DNA from: JBQTIU01 sp052387815
GTDB taxonomy: Bacteria; Pseudomonadota; Alphaproteobacteria; CACIAM-22H2
Direction of reading: 5' to 3'
DNA length: 64,000 nt
NCBI GenBank assembly: GCA_052387815.1
Contig: JBQTIU010000012.1
Coordinates: 38,748-102,747 of the forward strand
Shown piece after piece: positions 56,212 through 64,000 of the stretch (positions within the stretch are counted from its first letter, which is position 1; each line of letters begins with the position of its first letter). The position numbers were made by a program, and so were the translations under genes. Under the pieces are notes generated by a model, which saw only the letters and a program-made list of their open reading frames with translations, had not been told where the DNA came from and did no database searches.

Positions 56212-57273
56212 ATGGAGCAGCAACCCACGGCAACGCCGGAGCGTGCCGCCTACTACCGGCGCATCGGCGAGCACAACCTGGCGCCGCTGTGGGAGGTGCT
56301 GCGGAGCCTGATCCTCAAGGAGCCGCGCTCGCCGGCGCTTCCTTATGTCTGGCATTACCAGCAGGTGCGGCCGTTCATCCTCGAGGCCGGCACGCTGATC
56401 ACCGCCAAGGAAGCCGAGCGGCGCGTGCTGGTGCTCGAGAACCCGGGGCTCAAGGGCCAGTCGCGCATCACCAACACGCTCTATGCCGGGCTCCAGCTCA
56501 TCCTGCCGGGCGAGGTCGCCCCCGCGCACCGGCACTCGCAATCGGCGCTCAGGTTCATCGTCGAGGGCGCCGGCGCCTTTACCGCCGTCGACGGCGAGAA
56601 GACCATCATGGAGGAGGGCGATTTCGTCATCACGCCATCCTGGACCTGGCACGACCACGGCAACGAAAGCGACCGGCCGATGGTGTGGATGGACGGGCTC
56701 GACGTGCCGCTCGTCGGCATGCTCGACGCCACCTTCGCCGAGGCCTATCCCGCCGACAGCCACATGCTGTCGCGCCCGACCGGGGATTCTCTGGCGCGCT
56801 ACGGCTCGGGCCTCATGCCGGTCGGCTTCGAGCGCAAGTCGTTGACCTCGCCGGTGTTCAACTACCCTTACGCGCGCACCCGCGAGGCGCTGTGGACCAT
56901 GCGCCGGGCGGGCGAATGGGATCCCTGCCACGGCCTCAAGGTGCGCTACGTCAACCCGGTCGACGGCGGCTATGCCATGCCGACCATGGGAACCTGCATG
57001 CAGCTGTTGCCCAAGGGCATGACCACGGCGCCCTACCGGTCGACCGACGGCACCGTGTTCGCGGTCGTCGAGGGCCAGGGCCGGACCGTCGTCACCGACG
57101 CCGACGGCAAGGACGTGGTCCTCGACTGGGGGCCGCGCGACACCTTCGTGGTGCCGAGCTGGCTGTGGCACCGCCACTCGGTGGACGGCGATGGGGTGCT
57201 GTTCAGCTTCTCCGACCGCCCGGTCCAGGACAAGCTCGGCCTATGGCGCGAGATGCGCGGCAACCGGGCCTGA
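56212..57273 (+). CDS. Gentisate 1,2-dioxygenase
   Basis: A 353-residue bicupin dioxygenase that opens gentisate to maleylpyruvate with Fe(II) and O2. The N-terminal cupin has APAHRHSQSALRFIVEGAG (metal His, His and Glu-type set, near 105-123) and TPSWTWHDHGNES near 144; the C-terminal cupin has the degenerate version, TVFAVVEGQGR, PSWLWHRHSVDGD. Length and motifs match GDO. AAGGAGGAT supports the ATG at 56212. It fixes the pathway outcome of the cluster: gentisate. Maleylpyruvate isomerase and hydrolase genes are not in the window. Confidence 0.95.
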   Translation: MEQQPTATPERAAYYRRIGEHNLAPLWEVLRSLILKEPRSPALPYVWHYQQVRPFILEAGTLITAKEAERRVLVLENPGLKGQSRITNTLYAGLQLILPGEVAPAHRHSQSALRFIVEGAGAFTAVDGEKTIMEEGDFVITPSWTWHDHGNESDRPMVWMDGLDVPLVGMLDATFAEAYPADSHMLSRPTGDSLARYGSGLMPVGFERKSLTSPVFNYPYARTREALWTMRRAGEWDPCHGLKVRYVNPVDGGYAMPTMGTCMQLLPKGMTTAPYRSTDGTVFAVVEGQGRTVVTDADGKDVVLDWGPRDTFVVPSWLWHRHSVDGDGVLFSFSDRPVQDKLGLWREMRGNRA

Positions 57274-57306
57274 TTGCAACCGACGCTGACGCCTCCCGAG
57301 CGCCAC

Positions 57307-57642
57307 ATGCCGCACGTGCTGCGCGACGCCGAGGGCCGTATCGTGGCCGTCCTCGACCGGCCGAGCGCCGGCGGGACCGAGGAAATCCCGGCCGACCACC
57401 CCGACCTCGTCGCCTTCCTCGGCGGCAAGGATCAGGCGGCGCGCCGGGACTTCGTCGCCGCCGACCTCCAATTCATCCGCGTCCTCGAGGACGTGATCCA
57501 GGCGCTGGTCTCCAAGGGCGTGCTCCTGTTCACCGACCTGCCCGCGGAGGCGCAGAAGAAGCTGTTGCGCCGCTCGGGCCTGCGAGCGCGCTGGCGCGAG
57601 AGCATCGGCATCGTCGGCGAGGACGACGACAAGGCGATCTAG
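57307..57642 (+). CDS. Small conserved protein of unknown function
   Basis: A 111-residue protein: MPHVLRDAEGRIVAVLDRP, PADHPDLVAFLG, FVAADLQFIRVLEDVIQALVSKGVLLFTDLPAEAQKKLL and a final acidic GEDDDKAI. It belongs to a family of small proteins common in Rhodospirillales-type genomes, sometimes mislabelled 'tryptophan synthase beta like'. No function is known. It begins 33 nt after the gentisate dioxygenase stop and may be co-transcribed with it by chance. Confidence 0.8.
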   Translation: MPHVLRDAEGRIVAVLDRPSAGGTEEIPADHPDLVAFLGGKDQAARRDFVAADLQFIRVLEDVIQALVSKGVLLFTDLPAEAQKKLLRRSGLRARWRESIGIVGEDDDKAI

Positions 57643-57663
57643 GCGGGCGGGCGCCGCCCGGGT

Positions 57664-58536
57664 TCACATGTGCTTGGGATCGAGGGCATCGCGCAGGCCG
57701 TCGCCCAACAGGTTGAAGCCCAGCACCACGACGAAGATGCACAGGCCCGGCCATACCGCCATCCACGGCGCCTGGCTGAGGAAGTTCTTGGCCGTATTGA
57801 GCATGCTGCCCCAGCTCGGGGCGGGGGGCTGCTGCCCCAAGCCGAGAAACGACAGCGAGGCCTCGGCGATGATCGCCGCGGCGATGGCGAGCGTCGCCTG
57901 CACGAGGAGGGGCGCGACGATGTTGGGCAGGATGTGGCGCAACGCGATGCGCAGATGCGGGTTGCCCACCGCCTTCGCCGCCTCGATGTAGTCCTCGACC
58001 TTGACCGCCAGCACCTGGCCGCGGGTGAGCCGGATGAAGATCGGCGTCGCCGAGATGCCGATGGCGATCATGGCGTTGGTGAGGCTCGGCCCCAGGAAGG
58101 CGGCGAGCGCGATGGCGAGAATGAGGAACGGGCAGGCCAGCATGGCATCCGTGAAGCGCATGAGCAGGCCGTCGATCCAGCCTCCCCAATAGCCCGAGAC
58201 CATGCCCAAGGGGACGCCCGCCGAGACCGCGATCGTCACCGACACCACCCCGGCCAAGAGCGAGGCGCGCGCGCCCCAGATCACCCGCGAGAGCACGTCG
58301 CGGCCGATGTCGTCGGTTCCGAACCAGTAGAGCGCGGACGGTGGCTTCCTCACCGCCAGCCAGTCGGTGGCGATCGGATCGTAGGGGGCGAGGAAGGGGG
58401 CGAGGATGGCGACGGCGATGAAGATCAGCACCACGATGCCCCCGAACACCGCGCCCTTGCGCCGCAACAGTCGCCGCAAGGCCTGGCGGACGGGGCCGAG
58501 CTCGGGTGCGGCGGCAAGGGCGAGCGCGGTGGCCAC
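57664..58536 (-). CDS. Peptide ABC transporter permease (DppC-like)
   Basis: A 290-residue permease with six membrane segments. LRRKGAVFGGIVVLIFIAVAILAPFLAPYDP at the N terminus, HWFGTDDIGRDVLSRVIWGAR-type motif (here YWFGTDDIGRD), and the EAA loop EAAKAVGNPHLRIALRHILPN near 190-210 that contacts the ATPases. The final GFNLLGDGLRDALDPK is the DppC/OppC hallmark. GTG start 11 nt after the dppB stop. It is the last gene of the leftward dpp operon. Confidence 0.93.
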   Translation of the reverse strand: MATALALAAAPELGPVRQALRRLLRRKGAVFGGIVVLIFIAVAILAPFLAPYDPIATDWLAVRKPPSALYWFGTDDIGRDVLSRVIWGARASLLAGVVSVTIAVSAGVPLGMVSGYWGGWIDGLLMRFTDAMLACPFLILAIALAAFLGPSLTNAMIAIGISATPIFIRLTRGQVLAVKVEDYIEAAKAVGNPHLRIALRHILPNIVAPLLVQATLAIAAAIIAEASLSFLGLGQQPPAPSWGSMLNTAKNFLSQAPWMAVWPGLCIFVVVLGFNLLGDGLRDALDPKHM

Positions 58537-58547
58537 GGGAGCGCCCC

Positions 58548-59489
58548 TCAGCCGCGCAGGCGCGGGTTGACAAGGACGTAGGCGATATCGGCCACCAGGT
58601 TGAGCACGATATAGGCGGTCGCGGTGCACAGCACGACGCCCTGGACCACCGCGTAGTCGCGGTTGAACACGGCATCGACGATCAGCTTGCCGAACCCCGG
58701 GATGGTGAACACCTGCTCGGTCAGGACCGCGCCGGACAGCAGGGCCCCGAATTCGAGCGCGCCCAGGGTGATGATCGGGAACAGGGCGTTGCGCAGGCCG
58801 TGGCGCAGCACCACGACGCGCTCGGAGAGGCCCTTGGCCCAGGCGGTGCGGATGTAGTCCTGGCTCAGGACCTGGAGCATGGCGCTTCTGGTGTGGCGCA
58901 TCATCACCGCCGCGATCGCGTTCCCGAGCACGAAGGCGGGCATGACCATGGTGCTGAGATTGGCGGCCAAGTCCTCGCCCGGCCGCACGTAGCCCGAAGC
59001 CGGCAGCAGGCCGAGCTGGACCGAGAACAGCAGGATCAGCATGATGCCGAGCCAGAAGTTCGGCGTCGACAGACCCCACAACGCCACCACGTTGGCGGCG
59101 TAATCCCACGCGCTGTCCTTCTTGACCGCCGAGATGACGCCGGCCGGGATGCCGATCACGAACGCGATCGCGATCGCCATCAGGGCGAGCTGGGCGGTCA
59201 CCGGCAGCTTTTCGAGCACGAGGTCGAGGACCGGCTTCTTGATGCGGATCGACTCGCCGAGATCGCCTTGGAGGACCCCCCTCATCCAATAGAAGTACTG
59301 GACCGACACGGGCTCGTCGAGGTGGTACTTGGCGCGCACGAAGGCGATGAAGTCGGGGTCGCGTTCCTCGCCCGCCAAGGCGATGGCCGGATCGCCGGGC
59401 AGCATCTGCTGCAGCCCGAAGATGATGATCGAGACGAAGAACAAGGTGGGCAGGATGATCAGGATGCGGCGGACGAGATAGGCGAACAT
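58548..59489 (-). CDS. Peptide ABC transporter permease (DppB-like)
   Basis: A 313-residue permease with six membrane segments. It starts MFAYLVRRILIILPTLFFVSIIIFGLQQMLPGDPA in family style; LGLDEP-like periplasmic segment is HLDEPVSVQYFYWM; the EAA region is QDYIRTAWAKGLSERVVVLRHGLRNAL near 205-230. It ends YVLVNPRLRG. It pairs with DppC to form the channel. The 141-nt gap to dppA holds a palindromic repeat. Confidence 0.94.
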   Translation of the reverse strand: MFAYLVRRILIILPTLFFVSIIIFGLQQMLPGDPAIALAGEERDPDFIAFVRAKYHLDEPVSVQYFYWMRGVLQGDLGESIRIKKPVLDLVLEKLPVTAQLALMAIAIAFVIGIPAGVISAVKKDSAWDYAANVVALWGLSTPNFWLGIMLILLFSVQLGLLPASGYVRPGEDLAANLSTMVMPAFVLGNAIAAVMMRHTRSAMLQVLSQDYIRTAWAKGLSERVVVLRHGLRNALFPIITLGALEFGALLSGAVLTEQVFTIPGFGKLIVDAVFNRDYAVVQGVVLCTATAYIVLNLVADIAYVLVNPRLRG

Positions 59490-59511
59490 GGCGTCACGCG
59501 GGCCGTCCCAT

Positions 59512-59564
59512 GTAGGGGCGGGTCTCACGGCCCGCCCGCGGGCCGGTTTGAAACCGGCCCCTAC
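59512..59564. repeat. GTAGGGGC palindromic repeat within the dpp operon
   Basis: GTAGGGG, GCGGGTCTCACGGCCCGC, CGGGCCGGTTTGAAACCGGCCC, CCTAC. A further partial unit (AGGGGCGGGCCACTGGCCCGC) follows near 59590. As it lies between dppA and dppB in one operon, it may act as an mRNA hairpin that sets the ratio of binding protein to permease. Confidence 0.8.
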
Positions 59565-59630
59565 GCGACCGATATCGCATGGATCGCCGCAGGGGCGGGC
59601 CACTGGCCCGCGCGCCCCGCGGCCGGGCAA

Positions 59631-61142
59631 TTACCCGAGCTTGAGGCCCTGGACCCGCACCAGGCCGTCGGGGATGACGCGGAAGCCCGACAGGCGCGCG
59701 GTGTGGGCGTAGAGCCACCGGCGGTGATGGATGTAGACGATCGGCAGGTCGCGCTGGAGGATCGCGTTCATCTCCTCGTAGACCTTGAGCCGCTCGACCG
59801 GCGCGCCGATCGTGCGCGACTTGTCGAGCAGGCGGTCGACCTCCGGGTTGCAGTACTTGGCGTAGTTGAGCGGCCCCTTGCAGGACACGAAGGTGTGGAT
59901 GTTGCCGTCGGGATCGGACCGCCCGCTCCACCCGAGAAGATAGGCTTGGAAATCGCCCTTCTCGGCGATCTGCAGGGAGGTGGCGAACTCGGTCGCCCGC
60001 AGCCGGACCTCGAACCCGGCCTCTCTGGTCAGCGCCTGGATGACCTCGCCGACCCGCATCTGGTCGGGGTTGTTCGGCACCATCAGCTCGACGACCGGGT
60101 TGGGATGCCCGGCCTCGCGCAACAGGGCCCTGGCCTGCGCCAGGTCGCGTTTCGGGATCGGCGTGTTCTTGGTGTAGAAGGGGTTGTTCGACGCCACCCA
60201 CTGGTTGCCGGCGAAGAACTCGCCGTTGTAGACGACCTGGTTGATCACGTCGCGGTCGAGCGCCAGCTCGAACGCCTTGCGCACCCGCGCATCCTGGCCG
60301 AGTGGGGTCTTGGCCGGGTCGCCGGTGCCGACATTGATGGTGATGCCGTTGTAGCCGAGCTCGACCACGTTGGCGAGCTTGAGCCGCGGGTTGGCGCGCA
60401 CCGCCGGCAGGTCAGTCGCCGAGACGCGCTCGATGAAGTCGAGGCCGCCCGACTGCAGGTTGGCGAGCCGCACGGTCGAGTCGGGGATCGGCAGATAGAC
60501 GATGCGGTCGATGAAGATCTGGTCCTTGTTCCAGTAGTTGGCGAATTTCTCGAGCACGATGCGGTCCTGGGCGACGCGCTCGACGAACTTGTAGGGGCCG
60601 GCGCACACCGGGTGGGCCCCGAAATTGGCGCCGGCGGCCTGGGCGGCCTTGGGCGAGACGATCATGCCGGATCGGTCGGTGAGCTGGGCCAGGAGCGGCA
60701 CGAAGGGCGCATCGAGGTTGAGCTTCACGGTCAAGTCGTCGACCGCCTCGACGCCCGAGACCGAGGAGAGCTCGCCGCGCCGGGTCGAGCCTGGCAGGTT
60801 CTTGTGGCGCTCGATGCTGTACTTGACCGCCGCGGCATCGAGCTTCTCGCCGTCGTGGAAGACCACGCCCGCGCGGAGCTTGATGAACAGCGAGCGGTTA
60901 TCCCCCGACCACTCGTGGGCGATCGCGAGCTGCGGCACGAGATTCAGATTCTCGTCGATGTCGAACAGCTTGTCGCACAGGGCGGCGAACACGATGCGGC
61001 CGACGAAGGTGCGCGCCTGGGTAGGATCGAGGACGTCGGGATCCTCGGCCAGCCCGATGCGAAGCGTGGTCTGGGCCGCGGCCGGCCCGGCAAGGGTCGC
61101 GAGCGCGACCGCCGCGACAATCGAAATCCTGGATGATTTCAT
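59631..61142 (-). CDS. Peptide ABC transporter substrate-binding protein (DppA-like)
   Basis: A 503-residue SBP family 5 protein. Signal peptide at 1-23 (ending GPAAAQTTL). Cluster C traits: LRIGLAEDPDVLDPTQART, HEWSGDNRSLFIKLRAGVVFHDG near 77-99, CAGPYKFVERVAQDRIVLEKFANYW near 183-207 and DARVRKAFELALDRDVINQVVYNG near 283. It picks up peptides or other small molecules in the periplasm. It is separated from the ATPase gene by 61 nt and from dppB by a palindromic repeat. Confidence 0.95.
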   Translation of the reverse strand: MKSSRISIVAAVALATLAGPAAAQTTLRIGLAEDPDVLDPTQARTFVGRIVFAALCDKLFDIDENLNLVPQLAIAHEWSGDNRSLFIKLRAGVVFHDGEKLDAAAVKYSIERHKNLPGSTRRGELSSVSGVEAVDDLTVKLNLDAPFVPLLAQLTDRSGMIVSPKAAQAAGANFGAHPVCAGPYKFVERVAQDRIVLEKFANYWNKDQIFIDRIVYLPIPDSTVRLANLQSGGLDFIERVSATDLPAVRANPRLKLANVVELGYNGITINVGTGDPAKTPLGQDARVRKAFELALDRDVINQVVYNGEFFAGNQWVASNNPFYTKNTPIPKRDLAQARALLREAGHPNPVVELMVPNNPDQMRVGEVIQALTREAGFEVRLRATEFATSLQIAEKGDFQAYLLGWSGRSDPDGNIHTFVSCKGPLNYAKYCNPEVDRLLDKSRTIGAPVERLKVYEEMNAILQRDLPIVYIHHRRWLYAHTARLSGFRVIPDGLVRVQGLKLG

Positions 61143-61203
61143 GGCTCGGGTCTCCTCTCCTCATCGCTCGTTGTGAGTACTTGGTACACCGTATTCTACA
61201 CCG

Positions 61204-62288
<1,085 letters not shown>

Positions 62289-62292
<4 letters not shown>

Positions 62293-63290
62293 GCGAGGAA
62301 CCGGTCGAGCGGCGCCTTCCAGCAGGCAACGGCGTGGCCGGGCGCGATGGCGGCGAGCGGCGGCTCCTCGCGCCGGCACTTAGCGTCGGCGAACGGGCAG
62401 CGGGGATGGAACCGGCAGCCCTCGGGGAGCGCGGTCGGGCTCGGGACCATGCCCTCGATGGCGGCGAGGCGCGGTTGCTCGAGATCGAGCTTGGGGATCG
62501 AGCCCAACAGCCCTACGGTGTAGGGATGCTGCGGGGCGCCGAACAGCGCCGACACGCTTGCCCGTTCGACGATCTTGCCGGCGTACATCACGGCCACGTC
62601 ATGGGCGAGCTCGGCGATGACGCCGAGATCGTGGGTGATGAGCATGATCGCCATGCCGAATTCCTCGCGCAAATGGCGCATGAGCGAAAGGATCTGCGCT
62701 TGGATGGTGACGTCGAGCGCGGTGGTCGGCTCATCGGCGATCAGCAGCTCCGGATCGCAGGCGAGCGCCATGGCGATCATCGCCCGCTGGCGCATGCCGC
62801 CCGACAGGCGGTGCGGATAGTCGTCGAAGCGCTGCTCGGGCGAGGGAATGCGCACGCGGCGCAGCATCTCGAGCGCGCGCGCGCGGGCCTCGGCGCGGTC
62901 AACGGCGCGGTGGCGCTGGATGACCTCGACGATCTGGGCGCCGATGGTGAACACCGGATTGAGCGAGGTCATCGGCTCCTGGAAGATCATCGCCAGGCGA
63001 TTGCCGCGCAGCGCGCCGAGCGCGCCGCGGTCGAGCCGCAGCAGATCCCTGCCCTCGAACAGCACCTCGCCGGCAGCGATGCGGCCGGGTGGCTGGGGGA
63101 CGAGGCCCATGATCGACAAGGCGGTGACGGTCTTCCCGCAGCCGGACTCGCCGACGAGCCCGAGCGTCCGGCCGCGTTCGAGCGCAAACCCGATGCCCTC
63201 CACCGCCCGGAACTCGCCGCCCTCGCCGGCGAAATGAACCTCGAGGTCGCGGACCTCGAGGAGGGGCTGCGAATCGGCGGGTCGGTCCAT
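62289..63290 (-). CDS. Peptide ABC transporter ATPase (DppD-like)
   Basis: A 333-residue ATPase. LLEVRDLEVHFAGEGGEFRAVEGI at the start; Walker A GESGCGKTV near 45; IFQEPMTSLNPVFTIG; signature LSGGMRQRAMIAMAL near 162; Walker B LLIADEPTTALDVT; H-loop ITHDL; and the C-terminal FHPRCPFADAKC set. DppD-type ATPases pair with DppF as a heterodimer. It starts 2 nt after the DUF1028 gene stop, so the operon begins with DUF1028. Confidence 0.95.
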
Positions 63291-63292
63291 CC

Positions 63293-64000
63293 TTACCCCG
63301 CTCCGCCGTCCTCGGCCTGGGTCAAGCGGGCGATCCCGGCCTCGATGACCTGGCGATCGGTGACCCCGGCCGGGTTGGCGCGGCTCGGCAGGAAATGCTT
63401 GAACGGCGTGTAGCGCTTCTTGCTTTCCTCGTAGAGCCGGGCGAGCTCCAAGAGCGGCTCGGGGTGGTCGTCGACCCGGAGGTCGAGATCGGGATATTCC
63501 TCGCGCCCGTGGATGAGCAGGGCCGCCGACTGCTTGCCGCGCTTGTCGCCGCCCGCCGCCTCGCCCGCGCCGAGCGCCCGGATGAGGCGCAGCGCGAAGG
63601 GGCGGTCCAAGAGCGCCTCGTAGGTCCGGGCGGTGTCGTCGATCACCAGCCGCCCGGCCAGCATGTTGCCGGCGACGGAGAACCCCTTGCCGACGAAATG
63701 GCCGCACCAGTCGACGCACTCGGTCCCAGTATGGACGGCGATGCCGCCCTCGGAATCGATGAGATGGAGCTGGCGATGGGCGCGCCCTTGGTCGGCGGCG
63801 AGCAGGATCTCGGCGACGGCCTTGGCCGGCACGCCCTCGGCGAGCAGGCGCAGGCCGCGCCGCCCGTAGGTCGGATTGACGAGCGCCTGGGTGGCCAGCG
63901 CCCCCACCGCGCTCATCGCATACGGGCACAGCGAGCCGACCGCGAAGAACTTGGTGGATATGGCGACGCCGAAGGCGCCGGTCGAGGGATCGCGGGCGAC
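63293..64000 (-). CDS. DUF1028 family protein, 5' end outside the window
   Basis: At least 235 residues, open at the window edge. DUF1028 traits: DPSTGAFGVAISTKFFAVGSLCPYA at the visible start, ALVNPTYGRRGLRLL, IDSEGGIAVHTGTECVDWCGHFVGKGFSVAGNML in pieces near 55-85, DDHPEPLLELARLYE near the end. It is an Ntn-hydrolase-like family often encoded beside peptide transporters, suggesting it cleaves or modifies the transported peptide, but no activity is proven. It is the first visible gene of the dpp operon. Confidence 0.9.
   Translation of the reverse strand, partial: VARDPSTGAFGVAISTKFFAVGSLCPYAMSAVGALATQALVNPTYGRRGLRLLAEGVPAKAVAEILLAADQGRAHRQLHLIDSEGGIAVHTGTECVDWCGHFVGKGFSVAGNMLAGRLVIDDTARTYEALLDRPFALRLIRALGAGEAAGGDKRGKQSAALLIHGREEYPDLDLRVDDHPEPLLELARLYEESKKRYTPFKHFLPSRANPAGVTDRQVIEAGIARLTQAEDGGAG

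Noticed and set aside
58506..61136. Long open frame antisense to dppB and dppA
   Set aside because: The opposite strand has clear permease and binding-protein motifs; the antisense translation has no domain.

Overview
The window is high-GC DNA (mostly dense coding with GC-rich third codon positions) from what looks like an alphaproteobacterium. The support is the gene set: NnrU, an IalB-type secreted protein, a rhizobial-type asparaginase, YggT/YggU, AMP nucleosidase, a MlotiK-like channel, TRAP and Dpp transporters and a DUF1028 protein. There is one tRNA, Ala(CGC), no rRNA and no CRISPR array. I could not run a taxonomic search, so the assignment is inferred.

Layout. 1-2.8 kb: gene end, a DUF1778/GNAT toxin-antitoxin pair with a readable promoter-operator, an exported protein, a GIY-YIG gene beside tRNA-Ala. 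3.0-7.6 kb: housekeeping genes (yggT-yggU-nnrU, argG, a GST, rlmN). 7.6-10.2 kb: accessory patch with an autoregulated HTH gene, a 1.8-kb segment bracketed by a 29-bp direct repeat (CBS protein, small protein, DNA methyltransferase) and a solo HicB. 10.3-21.2 kb: mixed metabolism (IalB, RNA methyltransferase, asparaginase, quinone reductase, methyltransferase, DinB, MFS, acetoacetyl-CoA synthetase, SDR, pterin dehydratase, metallopeptidase, cytidine deaminase). 21.3-25.1 kb: two 419-bp copies of a decaying Phd-PIN module flank an exported trypsin-like lipoprotein and a pRiA4b ORF-3 gene. 25.2-34.2 kb: uracil-DNA glycosylase, sirtuin, RNA ligase-like phosphodiesterase, FIST protein, an RRM RNA-binding protein with a long structured leader, the tesA/ybbA/ybbP group and a Bax-inhibitor-like protein. 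34.3-38.2 kb: AMP nucleosidase, M20 peptidase, HicB and HicA.

38.2-44.7 kb is one leftward catabolic block: aldehyde dehydrogenase, SDR, a full TRAP transporter (dctP, dctQ, dctM) and an alcohol dehydrogenase, which together suggest uptake and stepwise oxidation of an alcohol or organic acid. 44.9-47.2 kb encodes two lipid/cell-wall type glycosyltransferases. 47.3-48.0 kb is a VapBC-like pair whose toxin has an in-frame amber codon. 48.0-50.5 kb holds a cyclic-nucleotide-gated K+ channel and the relics of a hydrogenase-4-like complex: hyfB is cut after about 160 codons and joined to the last 70 codons of hyfG, followed by an intact hyfI.

51.2-57.6 kb is the most attractive system: a MarR regulator and an acyl/aryl-CoA ligase run left, and a PaaE/phenol-hydroxylase-type reductase, an SDR, a single PaaA-like di-iron oxygenase subunit, gentisate 1,2-dioxygenase and a small conserved protein run right, with a clear promoter-operator between them. 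It reads as a CoA-dependent route from an aromatic acid to gentisate. 57.7-64.0 kb is a leftward DUF1028-dppD-dppF-dppA-dppB-dppC dipeptide/oligopeptide transporter operon whose first gene runs off the window.

Six copies of a GTAGGGGC...GCCCCTAC palindromic element lie between genes throughout.
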